Shown: piece after piece, positions 31,926-38,647 of the stretch
Position numbering within the stretch: position 1 is the first letter of the stretch
How the letters are laid out: the number at the start of each line of letters is the position of its first letter
NCBI GenBank assembly: GCA_020722685.1
Contig: DYKH01000045.1
Coordinates: 1 to 38,647, forward strand
Direction of reading: 5' to 3'
Length of the DNA: 38,647 nt
Source: Caldithrix sp.
GTDB lineage: Bacteria; KSB1; UBA2214; DYKH01
Notes under the pieces: model-generated
Told to the model about the DNA's origin: nothing
What the model saw: only the letters and a program-made list of their open reading frames with translations
Databases searched by the model: none
Translations under genes and position numbers: made by a program

Positions 31926-31957
31926 CAAATATACAGAAATTAGCAAGAAAAATCAAA
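31926..31957 (-). promoter_or_regulatory. Promoter candidate for ecfT-truA, FCB-like pattern
   Basis: On the minus strand TTTG (31954-31957) is followed after exactly 20 bases by TATATTTG (31926-31933), matching the Bacteroidetes-type TTTG-N19-21-TANNTTTG rule. The same stretch also contains TTGATT-N17-TATATT, a sigma-70-like pair. Start of transcription near 31920 would leave about 18 bases before the ATG. Confidence 0.6.
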
Positions 31958-32026
31958 CAAAAACTCTGAGGAAAACAGTATGAGAAACGGTGCCAAATCC
32001 GTGCAAAAGCCAGGAGATAGCATTCG

Positions 32027-32110
32027 GCGGTCAGCGGCAAGCCCTCACCACTATTCCCGGTGGCTGACCGCTGCTTGCTGACTGCTGACGGCTGCTTCCT
32101 GACTGCTGCC
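32027..32110. repeat. Low-complexity CTGACTGCTGAC repeat with hairpin
   Basis: GCGGTCAGC (32027-32035) and GCTGACCGC (32063-32071) are perfect 9-base complements. The downstream part (32061-32110) repeats GCTGACxGCTG-type units several times. It lies in the 452-bp gap between the divergent ecfT and OPT genes. No gene is credible there. Confidence 0.5.
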
Positions 32111-32298
32111 CATTTTCCGCGCATTTGACAACCAAAGTGATAGTGCCATCTGTCCATTCTTCCCGCTGCTTCTCCAATTTTCCCTTGACCTTTTTGGCAT
32201 TTTTTGCTAAGTTGGCGCGCCACTTTGATGAAAGGATGCAGATTGAGAGCGGTTTGCTTCATTCCCATTGTGTTTTTTCTCTCCCCAAGCGTCACACA

Positions 32299-32329
32299 TT
32301 GTCCGAAACAACTTTCATAATCCTATACT
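32299..32329 (+). promoter_or_regulatory. Weak promoter candidate for the OPT transporter
   Basis: TTGTCC (32299-32304) and TATACT (32324-32329) are separated by 19 bases, a little too far for the best sigma-70 spacing. The position is right: GGAGG at 32341-32345 and the ATG at 32354 follow. Confidence 0.3.
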
Positions 32330-32353
32330 ATTGCCCGTTCGGAGGAAAGCTAC

Positions 32354-34387
32354 ATGGCAGAAACCACCGGTAATCCCAATGTGAAAAAATTTATGCCTCT
32401 CGTTCCCGAGAAAACCAATTTGCGGGAATTGACTTTCAAGGCTCTCTTTCTCGGATTGATCATGGCGGTTATCTTGGGTGCTGCCAATGCCTATTTGGGA
32501 CTGAAAGCAGGAATGACTATCGCCGCGACCTATCCCGCCGCGGTGATCGGCATGACCCTTTTGCGCATCATGAAAGGGTCGATTTTAGAAGAAAATATCG
32601 CCAGAACCGTCGGCTCCATTGGCGAATCGGTGGCCGCCGGGGCGATTTTCACCATTCCGGCCTTTCTGATCGCCGGCGTTTGGAGCGAGCTTGCCACGAC
32701 CCAGCGCTACCTTGAAGCAACTGCCATCATGTTGGTGGGCGGTATCATCGGTATCATGTTCGTAACACTCTTGCGCCGCGTGATGGTCGAGGACGTGGAG
32801 CTGCCTTTTCCGGAATCCGTAGCAGCTTCGGAGATTCACAAGGCCGGTCAAAGCGGCGGCTCCGGCGCGGGTTACCTATTCAGCGCTCTTGGCTTGGGCG
32901 CCTTCATTCAGATGTTGGGCCGCTTGAACGTGTTCGCAGCAAGCTGGGAAAAATTCATCCCCTTTACTCGCACTTCTATCGATTTGCGCACCGGCGATGC
33001 CGTCCGCGGCAGCGGCGGTGCATTGTTGAGCACTCCCGGTGTCAGCCCGGCGTACATTGGCGTTGGCTACATCATTGGCCCGCGCCTGGCTTCCCTCAAC
33101 TTTAGCGGCGGACTGCTGAGCTGGGGGCTATTCGTTCCCCTTTTGCTATACATCGTCGGCCCTTCCTTGGAGGCCACTCTGGGCGCCGGCGGCGCCATCG
33201 CCGACGAGCGCTGGATCGCTTTGGCCACCGGCGTGTGGCAGTTTATGGTTCGCCCCATCGCCATCGGCGGCATGTTGGTGAGCGCCGCTTTCACATTGTA
33301 TCGAATGCGCAAAAATCTGAGTGGCGGTTTGAGCCATTCCATCAGCGATGTCAAAAAGGCGGCTGCCGGTGGGTTTGACGTCGTGCGCACGGAAAAAGAC
33401 ATCCATTTCAAGTGGGTATTCATCGGCATCGGCATAGCCTCCGTATTCACTTTTTTTCTCTATAACTACTTCAGCCAAAACCTGGGAGCAGCTCTGGTCG
33501 CCACCTTGGTGATGATTATTGCCGGCTTTTTCTTCGCCGCCGTGTCCGGCTATCTGGTTGGCATGATCGGCTCCAGCAACAACCCCATTAGCGGTCTAAC
33601 ACTGTCTACCTTGATCGTGGCGGCGCTTCTCATGGTGCTCTTAGGCATGAAAGGCTCGCCGGGAATTGCCGCCGTGTTGGGTGTCGCCGGCGTCATCTGC
33701 GTTTCCTCGGCAGTGGCCGGGGAGATGCTGCAAGATCTCAAGGTCGGCCACATCCTCGGCGGCACACCGTGGAAAATGCAGACTGGCGACCTTCTCGGTG
33801 TCGTGCTTTCGGCGGCGGTGATGTTCTTTCCGTTGGTCGTTTTGCATCAGGGCGACATCAACTCCGGCGGCACCGGCTTTGGCGGCAAGGCTTTGCCGGC
33901 GCCGCAGGCCGGGATGATGGCTTTGGTGTCGCAGGGAATCGTCGGCGGGCAGATGGCTTGGCCGCTCATCATCGTCGGCATGCTCATGGCCGGCGCCATG
34001 CTACTGATCCAGGTGCGCAGTCCGATGCTGGTCTTCGTGGGTATGTATCTGCCGCTGGAAACCACCTTTGCCATCTTCATCGGCGGCCTTATTCGCGGCG
34101 TTGTGGACATCATCGCCAAGAGACGGAACTTTAACGACGCGCAAAGGGCAAGAAGCGAAAACAACGGCATTCTCATCGCCTCCGGACTCATTGCCGGCGA
34201 AGCGCTCATCGGACTCTTGTTCGCCTGGTTAGCGTTTAGAGAGATTCCGGTACCGAAGCTTTTTGAGCACTCTTCCTTCATCACCAGTATTGGCATTTTT
34301 GCGATCATTGCCCTGGTGCTGACGGTTTTCCCCATCAAGAATGCCGGCAGCCCAGATCAGCCGGCGCCGCCGAGCGCCATTGTGTAG
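32354..34387 (+). CDS. OPT-family oligopeptide transporter
   Basis: The 677-residue membrane protein belongs to the oligopeptide transporter (OPT) family, whose members import small peptides or metal chelates with protons. A conserved start (LRELTFKALFLGLIMAVILG) leads into more than a dozen hydrophobic segments. NAYLGLKAGMTIAATYPAAV near residue 45 and GSSNNPISGLTLSTL near 406 are typical of the bacterial branch. The length is normal. A GGAGG site lies eight bases before the ATG. The following PqqD-like, aminopeptidase-like and LarA-like genes are on the same strand, and a peptide-uptake-and-cleavage role is possible. A nested inverted repeat (34405-34456) separates it from the next gene, so co-transcription is uncertain. 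Confidence 0.92.
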   Translation: MAETTGNPNVKKFMPLVPEKTNLRELTFKALFLGLIMAVILGAANAYLGLKAGMTIAATYPAAVIGMTLLRIMKGSILEENIARTVGSIGESVAAGAIFTIPAFLIAGVWSELATTQRYLEATAIMLVGGIIGIMFVTLLRRVMVEDVELPFPESVAASEIHKAGQSGGSGAGYLFSALGLGAFIQMLGRLNVFAASWEKFIPFTRTSIDLRTGDAVRGSGGALLSTPGVSPAYIGVGYIIGPRLASLNFSGGLLSWGLFVPLLLYIVGPSLEATLGAGGAIADERWIALATGVWQFMVRPIAIGGMLVSAAFTLYRMRKNLSGGLSHSISDVKKAAAGGFDVVRTEKDIHFKWVFIGIGIASVFTFFLYNYFSQNLGAALVATLVMIIAGFFFAAVSGYLVGMIGSSNNPISGLTLSTLIVAALLMVLLGMKGSPGIAAVLGVAGVICVSSAVAGEMLQDLKVGHILGGTPWKMQTGDLLGVVLSAAVMFFPLVVLHQGDINSGGTGFGGKALPAPQAGMMALVSQGIVGGQMAWPLIIVGMLMAGAMLLIQVRSPMLVFVGMYLPLETTFAIFIGGLIRGVVDIIAKRRNFNDAQRARSENNGILIASGLIAGEALIGLLFAWLAFREIPVPKLFEHSSFITSIGIFAIIALVLTVFPIKNAGSPDQPAPPSAIV

Positions 34388-34404
34388 GGCCTGAGCGAAA
34401 ACAC

Positions 34405-34456
34405 GGAGCGCCGAATTCATTCGGCTTTACTCTATGCCAAACAAGTTTGGCGCTCC
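34405..34456 (+). terminator. Nested inverted repeats after the OPT gene
   Basis: GGAGCGCC (34405-34412) pairs with GGCGCTCC (34449-34456), and inside it GCCGAA (34410-34415) pairs with TTCGGC (34420-34425) around TTCA, followed by TTTAC. The two stems exclude each other, which is an attenuator-like arrangement. The U-tract is short. Confidence 0.4.
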
Positions 34457-34533
34457 AATGTGCGGCTATTGGATCGAGCACAATCGACCGCAGCGGTCCA
34501 ACAAGATTTCATCACCAAACAGGATTCATCAAA

Positions 34534-34923
34534 ATGGGCCCTCGTCGCCCACATTATTCGACCGAAGAACCGCCCGCGACGGCGAATTTGCTTGATATGG
34601 TTGCCACGCGGAATCGTGATTGGGAGCAGACCGAGGAGGGTCGGGTGATCATCCTGCAGCCCAAATTCACCAACAAGTGGCTGGCCGCCTGGCTTTTGCC
34701 GCGCATGCGTCGTCCCTACTTCCGCATCAAATTGGACGAATTCGGAAGTCGAGCTTGGCTGGAATGCGACGGCAAAAAAACTGTGGCGGACATCGCCTCC
34801 AGCTTGCAGGAAAAATTCGGGAAAAGGATCGAGCCGGTGTACGATCGGCTGGGGCAGTTCATCAACAAGCTGGTACACTACCGGTTTCTGCTGATTGCCG
34901 ATAGCTCTCGTACCGGCTCGTAG
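34534..34923 (+). CDS. PqqD-family protein
   Basis: The 129-residue product resembles the PqqD family, small proteins that hold peptide substrates for radical-SAM or other modification enzymes. The core runs from EEGRVIILQPKFTNKWLAAW to FGSRAWLECDGKKTVADIAS near residues 70-90, where the x-W-x-x-x-D-G-x-x-T-x-x-x-I pattern is typical. A C-terminal YRFLLI strand follows. The ATG at 34534 is chosen because AGGA lies nine bases upstream, while the frame extends to 34447 without a ribosome site. No radical-SAM enzyme or precursor peptide is visible here, so the partner is unknown and the protein may act as a stand-alone binding module. Confidence 0.7.
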   Translation: MGPRRPHYSTEEPPATANLLDMVATRNRDWEQTEEGRVIILQPKFTNKWLAAWLLPRMRRPYFRIKLDEFGSRAWLECDGKKTVADIASSLQEKFGKRIEPVYDRLGQFINKLVHYRFLLIADSSRTGS

Positions 34924-35111
34924 TCTTGTCGTTCGTTATCCCCTTGACCGCGAGATCGAAAGTCAAGGGGCATTTTTGCTCGGGAAAAGCCAAGGGAAAA
35001 CATGGTCCGGTGATTCATGCGCCGGCGAAACGATGGCGGTCTGCTGCTTCGTACACCGCAAGAGCGAACAGGAATGATCCGGGTCAGGCTAACTCACACA
35101 GGTGCATTACC

Positions 35112-36068
35112 ATGACCAAATTAGAAAAAGCTGCACAAACGGTCATCAACCGCTGTCTGGATGTGAAAAGGGGGGAAACCGTGCTCATCGTCGCAGATGA
35201 GCCGCTCGTGGACGTTGCGACCTTGCTGTTCAAAGCCGCAAGCAAACGCACCAAGTACTGTCACATTCTCCAGCTCGCCAGCCAGAACCTCCGCAACGGC
35301 AACTTGAGCGATGCCGTCATCAATCTGATGGCGGATATGCAGGTCGTCATCTTAGCCACATCCTCTTCACTCTCGCATACCAATGCCCGCCGCCAGGCAA
35401 GCCGGCAAGGGGCGCGAATTGTCAGCATGCCCGGCATCACCAACGAGACCTTTGCCCGTCTGGCAGACACGGACTATGACAAGGTCTCTCGCCTCAGTCA
35501 AAAACTACGCGACATTCTAACCATCGCCAAGGAGGCGACAGTGTCTGCGCCAAACGGCACGCATTTGCACATCCCCATCGCCCAGCAAAAAGGTTACGCT
35601 GATACGGGGTTGTTGCGCGAGCCAGGGGCCTTTTCCAATCTGCCAGCAGGGGAGGCTTCCATTGCTCCCGACAATGGCAAAACAGAGGGCGAAATGATCG
35701 TCGATAGCGGCATGGGCGTCATGCCGGAGGACAACGATCCACTGGTCATTACCATCAAAAAGGGTCGTGCGAATCGGATTAGCGGCGGCCTCGCGGCAGA
35801 AAGGTTGCGGCGCAGGTTGGCGCAGGTGGGTCCCAAGAGTCGCAAAGTAGCCGAATTTGGCATCGGCACCAACAAAATGGCGCATCTGAGCGGTTATGCC
35901 TTGGAAGACGAAAAGGCGCTGGGAACCATTCACGTAGCCTTGGGGAACGATCTCTCATTTGGAGGCAACAACAACGTCCCGATTCATCTGGATGCGGTTA
36001 TATACAAGGCCTCCCTCGTCATCGATGGCCGCAAGATTCTGGAGAATGGCCGGTTGGTATTAGAATGA
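35112..36068 (+). CDS. M29-type aminopeptidase-like protein
   Basis: This 318-residue protein resembles the M29 (thermophilic aminopeptidase, AmpT/AmpS-like) group, metal-dependent enzymes that remove N-terminal residues from peptides. The expected metal ligands are all present at reasonable spacing: E181 in LPAGEASIAP, E248 in EFGIGTN, H274 in GTIHVALG, and H292-x-D294 in IHLD. It is shorter than classical M29 enzymes (about 400 residues), so substrate range may differ. The ATG at 35112 is chosen because residues from MTKLEKAAQTVINRCLDVKRGE match the family start and AGGTG lies upstream. The frame upstream to 34926 overlaps nothing but looks non-coding. It lies near an OPT peptide transporter, which suggests peptide use. 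Confidence 0.8.
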   Translation: MTKLEKAAQTVINRCLDVKRGETVLIVADEPLVDVATLLFKAASKRTKYCHILQLASQNLRNGNLSDAVINLMADMQVVILATSSSLSHTNARRQASRQGARIVSMPGITNETFARLADTDYDKVSRLSQKLRDILTIAKEATVSAPNGTHLHIPIAQQKGYADTGLLREPGAFSNLPAGEASIAPDNGKTEGEMIVDSGMGVMPEDNDPLVITIKKGRANRISGGLAAERLRRRLAQVGPKSRKVAEFGIGTNKMAHLSGYALEDEKALGTIHVALGNDLSFGGNNNVPIHLDAVIYKASLVIDGRKILENGRLVLE

Positions 36069-36494
36069 TTGCGGATTTCGGATGTTGGATTGTCGATTGA
36101 AGATCGGCTGCAATCTTTCACGGAATTATCTATATCCGCCATCCAGAATCCGACATCCGAAATAGAGCGCTTTAAGGTCATCGACTGCGAAGCAAAAAAC
36201 CTATTTGATCTGGTGCAGGCGATGGTTTGGAATGCCCGGCGCACGCTGATAGATATGCTGCGTCAGCATTACCACGACGAACGTGATCTGGTGAATTTGT
36301 TGGATCACATCAGTCATTGTCATGGCTGGATTAAAACCACTGCTGAGGCCATTCATGTTCGTTTGGAAGCCATGGATTTGCCACGTTATCGGGTCGCTCA
36401 AGAAGCGTTTTGTCATAGCCTGAACAATCTGGCGGCCCGGCTGCCGAACGGAAAAGTGTTCATCTTCTCGGTCGGCGGTGAACCGATTAAATAA
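36069..36494 (+). CDS. Hypothetical protein, start uncertain
   Basis: I do not recognise this 141-codon frame. Its second part (from about KVIDCEAKNLFDLVQAM) looks like a folded, mostly helical protein, with WNARRTLIDMLRQHYHDERD and a Cys/His pair in HISHCHGWIK. The end VFIFSVGGEPIK is compact. The first 35 codons coincide with a 17-base inverted repeat (36075-36163) and look non-coding, so the true start is probably later, perhaps an alternative codon near 36170-36230. No good ribosome site is visible. It lies between the aminopeptidase-like and LarA-like genes in the same direction. Confidence 0.45.
   Translation: MRISDVGLSIEDRLQSFTELSISAIQNPTSEIERFKVIDCEAKNLFDLVQAMVWNARRTLIDMLRQHYHDERDLVNLLDHISHCHGWIKTTAEAIHVRLEAMDLPRYRVAQEAFCHSLNNLAARLPNGKVFIFSVGGEPIK
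36075..36163. repeat. 17-base inverted repeat (ATTTCGGAT family)
   Basis: ATTTCGGATGTTGGATT (36075-36091) and AATCCGACATCCGAAAT (36147-36163) are complements with one mismatch, separated by 55 bases. The repeat starts seven bases after a stop codon. Phrases of this type occur as dispersed intergenic repeats in many environmental bacterial genomes. Confidence 0.6.
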
Positions 36495-36551
36495 AATGTC
36501 CAAAATTATAGCTCAAATAAGAGCTGAATTGACGAGGTCTGGAGTTAGCAA

Positions 36552-37820
36552 ATGCGCCTCAAGTATGGCAGGGCGATGGTGGATTTTGAACCACCTGCTC
36601 ACATCCAATGGCAAATTCTGCAAAAAGATTTGCCATTTTCACCGCTCCCGGAAATGCAAATCATCGAACAGGCTGTTCTCGACCTCATACAGCGGCTCGA
36701 AGAGGCCGGTGTAGGAAATCATGCGAAATTACTGCTGGTCGTTCCGGATCATACCCGCCGTTGCCGGCTGGGAGTTCTCCTCCCGCTTTTGACGACAAGT
36801 CTTGAAGAGCGGTTTGGCGCGAGCCTGCACATTCTCATCGCCAACGGCAGCCATGTTTTGCAGCCGGAAGAAACGATTCGCAGCTTGGTCGGGGACGGAA
36901 TTTACAAAAAATACCCCGTGATTCAGCACGATGCTTTGGATCGAGCTTCTCTGGTCTATTTAGGGGACTCTTCCAATGGCACTGCCTTCTTCTTAAATCG
37001 CAAGATCAAGGAGGTCGATTTCATTATCACCATCGGCGGGATTCTTTACCATTATTTTGCCGGATTCGGCGGCGGCGCGAAAATGCTCTTCCCGGGGATC
37101 GCCGGCTACGAATCCATCCGGGCAAATCATCGCCGCACTGTCGACGCAGCCTCCGGTCGATTCCACCCGTTCTGCCATGAAGGTAATATCACCACCAACC
37201 CTGTCTATCTTGACTTGGTAGAAGTCATGCGCTTTGTGCCGAACGTTTTGTCGCTGCAATTGGCGCTCAGCCCGCAAGGGAAAGTCGTCTTTGCAGCGGC
37301 TGGAAAGGTTTTGCCGACCCATAAACAGGTATGCAAAAAGGTTGAGGAGATTTACAGCATTCCCCTCGCAGAAAAGGCGGACGTCGTGGTTGCCAGCGCC
37401 GGCGGCTTTCCCGCGGACGTCAATCTCATTCAATCCCACAAGTCGATTCACCATGCCTTTCAAGCGATGAAGGAAAACGGTTGGCTAATTATTCTGGCGG
37501 AATGCATAGAGGGAATCGGATCCCAGACTTTTCTACCCTATTTTGACTATGGCTCCAGCCGGAATATCGGGCAGCGATTGCTGGAGGACTATCAAATCAA
37601 TGGCCACACGGCCTTGGCCTTGAAAGCGAAAGCGGAGAAAGCCAATATCGTTTTTGTCTCGAATCTCGATCCGCAAATGGTAGAAAAAATCGGTATGATT
37701 CCAGCAAGGAATCTCGCCCAGGCCTGGGAGCTCACGAAAAGGCACCTTAATCCGGGGGCGTTGGGACACATCTTGCCCACGGCTTCGGTGCATGTGCCGG
37801 TTGTGAATCATTCTTCTTAG
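36552..37820 (+). CDS. LarA-like nickel-dependent racemase/epimerase family protein
   Basis: This 422-residue protein belongs to the lactate racemase (LarA, DUF2088) family, which uses a nickel-pincer cofactor bound to a lysine to racemise or epimerise 2-hydroxyacids. All active-site residues align with L. plantarum LarA by spacing: D66 and R69 in VPDHTRR, H101 in NGSHV, H167 and K177 in HYFAGFGGGAKMLFPG (H+10=K), and H193 sixteen residues after K177. K177 is therefore the expected cofactor lysine. The LarA family acts on many hydroxyacids, so lactate is not assured. The ATG has GGAG seven bases upstream. larB, larC and larE, needed for the cofactor, are not in the window. Confidence 0.85.
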   Translation: MRLKYGRAMVDFEPPAHIQWQILQKDLPFSPLPEMQIIEQAVLDLIQRLEEAGVGNHAKLLLVVPDHTRRCRLGVLLPLLTTSLEERFGASLHILIANGSHVLQPEETIRSLVGDGIYKKYPVIQHDALDRASLVYLGDSSNGTAFFLNRKIKEVDFIITIGGILYHYFAGFGGGAKMLFPGIAGYESIRANHRRTVDAASGRFHPFCHEGNITTNPVYLDLVEVMRFVPNVLSLQLALSPQGKVVFAAAGKVLPTHKQVCKKVEEIYSIPLAEKADVVVASAGGFPADVNLIQSHKSIHHAFQAMKENGWLIILAECIEGIGSQTFLPYFDYGSSRNIGQRLLEDYQINGHTALALKAKAEKANIVFVSNLDPQMVEKIGMIPARNLAQAWELTKRHLNPGALGHILPTASVHVPVVNHSS

Positions 37821-37990
37821 GAAGAGGAAAGGTGGAGGATAGTCTGCAAACTGTACGGAGGAGGACGTCACTTATTCTGAAGGCAGAGCATCGCCCCAGA
37901 TGTATTCGCCAAAAAGTCACGCCCGCGGCGATAAATTTGCAGACCCCTTTTGAATGTAGTACTCATTGAATTCGAGAGGCATTTTTTCGC

Positions 37991-38266
37991 TCAATCCCCT
38001 CGGTTTTCATTCCACTGAAGCCGTGGTCCATCGAATATCTCAGAGATACTCCTCGTCCCGTCAAACCTTTCAATTTCGTAGCTCTTGCTCGAATCAACAG
38101 TGAGGTTTAGCTGATGCAAAAGGTCCCGGGGGACCATCCTCACATCGGCGCCGGAATCTAAAAGCATTGGCATGTCGGACACGGAAATTCCGGCACTTGA
38201 ATTGCGAAATGATACGTAGGCCAAGGGAGCAGGCGGATCAAACCGCAGTTCATCATAACTGGGCAT
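37991..38266 (-). pseudogene. Retropepsin-like aspartic protease, apparently internally deleted
   Basis: The 91-residue frame begins with the catalytic region of small clan AA (retroviral-type) aspartic proteases: PMLLDSGADVRMVPRDLLHQ with D37. Intact relatives continue through a flap, an ILGRD-type segment and end in a LDGPxLxL-like tail. Here the frame jumps from FDGTRSISE (residues 68-76) straight to IFDGPRLQW (77-85). The tail resembles the normal C-terminus, so about 45-60 residues appear to be missing in frame. The product probably lacks protease activity. The start has GGAG nine bases upstream, inside the preceding gene, which it follows by 4 nt. The deletion is inferred from family knowledge and needs an alignment. 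Confidence 0.65.
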
Positions 38267-38270
38267 AAGG

Positions 38271-38468
38271 CTACTCTCCGATTACTTCCATTCTAAAATC
38301 CAAGGCTTGCTCCCGGTGTGCCAACCGCGGGCTATAAATGAAGGCAGGTTGCGGTTCCTGCATTTCAGGAATTACAACATAGACTTTGGTTTTTTCCGGC
38401 AAACGAACTCCGGCATTTAATCTAATCTGCCCTTGCTCGACTATGCCCTCGTAAGTCAGAACGCTCAT
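38271..38468 (-). CDS. DUF104/AF2212-like small protein
   Basis: The 65-residue protein starts MSVLTYEGIVEQGQIRLNAG and continues VRLPEKTKVYVVIPE, the pattern of DUF104/AF2212-like small proteins, which are frequent beside toxin-antitoxin or aspartic-protease-like partners. A beta-rich fold is likely. The ATG at 38468 is chosen because GGAGG lies seven bases upstream. The frame extends 18 codons further without a ribosome site. Its stop is 4 bp before the start of the aspartic protease-like frame, so the two form a pair. Function is not established. Confidence 0.75.
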   Translation of the reverse strand: MSVLTYEGIVEQGQIRLNAGVRLPEKTKVYVVIPEMQEPQPAFIYSPRLAHREQALDFRMEVIGE

Positions 38469-38617
38469 AGGAGGTCCTCCGAAACAAGATTTTTCCCTAA
38501 TAGTCAAGAAGGAGAAAAACATTCATCTGGGCCTTGACTTCCCACCATTCTCAACGCACAAATTTATGGAACCCTCGATGAAACTGCAACAGCTTTTTTC
38601 GTAACAGTTCAGGTCCG

Positions 38618-38644
38618 TTGTCATTTCGAGCGGAGCGAGAAATC
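38618..38644 (+). repeat. REP-like palindromic repeat, copy 2
   Basis: It begins TGTCATTTCG and ends GAGAAATCT with GCGGA in the middle, the same frame as the element at 23271-23296 on the other strand. TTTC and GAAA pair around a tandem GAGCG. The copy lies at the right edge of the window, so its full length is not seen. Confidence 0.5.
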
Positions 38645-38647
38645 TGT

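Noticed and set aside
34926..35111. 62-codon N-terminal extension of the aminopeptidase-like gene
   Set aside because: It lacks family similarity, while the internal ATG at 35112 has an AGGTG site and a matching N-terminus.

Overview
The window reads as chromosomal DNA of an uncultured, probably environmental bacterium of the FCB superphylum, most likely near candidate phylum KSB1/Calditrichota. This is an inference from gene content. The main clues are a PorV/PorQ-type outer-membrane protein beside a cargo protein with a type IX-like C-terminal sorting domain, two DUF5683-type proteins, a bacterial OPT transporter, and a promoter (31926-31957) that fits both the sigma-70 and the Bacteroidetes-type pattern. 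No rRNA, tRNA, CRISPR array or complete insertion sequence was found. TTG start codons are common.

Layout. 1-721 is repeat-rich and holds no credible gene. 722-4735 (+) encodes a membrane-anchored solute-binding protein, a CDP-alcohol phosphatidyltransferase that overlaps a sugar/alcohol-phosphate nucleotidyltransferase by 4 nt, and a LysE-family exporter. 4928-31901 is one long run on the minus strand. Read in the direction of transcription it holds: ecfT, truA, a transaldolase, an AT-rich AAA+ ATPase, a DegP/HtrA protease coupled to purB, purC, psd-pssA, a DUF4321 protein, two tatA genes, gatA-gatB, efp, accB-accC, gcvH-gcvPA, then an envelope block. The envelope block contains PorV, a pseudo-M6 peptidase with sorting domain, a peptidase/propeller/Omp85-barrel fusion, and two DUF5683 paralogues. 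32354-37820 (+) holds an OPT transporter, a PqqD-like protein, an M29-like aminopeptidase, a hypothetical gene and a LarA-like protein. 37991-38468 (-) is a small pair made of a DUF104/AF2212-like protein and an apparently internally deleted retropepsin-like aspartic protease.

How the genes work together. Much of the minus-strand run is housekeeping: phosphatidylethanolamine synthesis (pssA, psd), fatty-acid initiation (accB, accC), Asn/Gln-tRNA amidation (gatA, gatB), purine synthesis (purB, purC), glycine cleavage (gcvH, gcvPA), translation (efp, truA) and protein export or quality control (tatA, degP). Several complexes are only partly present: gatC, gcvPB, tatC, accAD and ecfA are not in the window.

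The most unusual part is 4928-14233. It encodes a secreted M6-family protein whose zinc-binding motif has been lost, next to a putative type IX shuttle (PorV) and a single 1008-residue protein that joins a gluzincin-type HExxH peptidase, a TolB-like propeller and an Omp85-like barrel. This is the best candidate for an uncharacterised envelope system. Other points of interest are an EF-P with Arg in place of the usually modified Lys, a decayed aspartic protease gene, a LarA homologue with an intact nickel-pincer site, and dispersed palindromic repeats.
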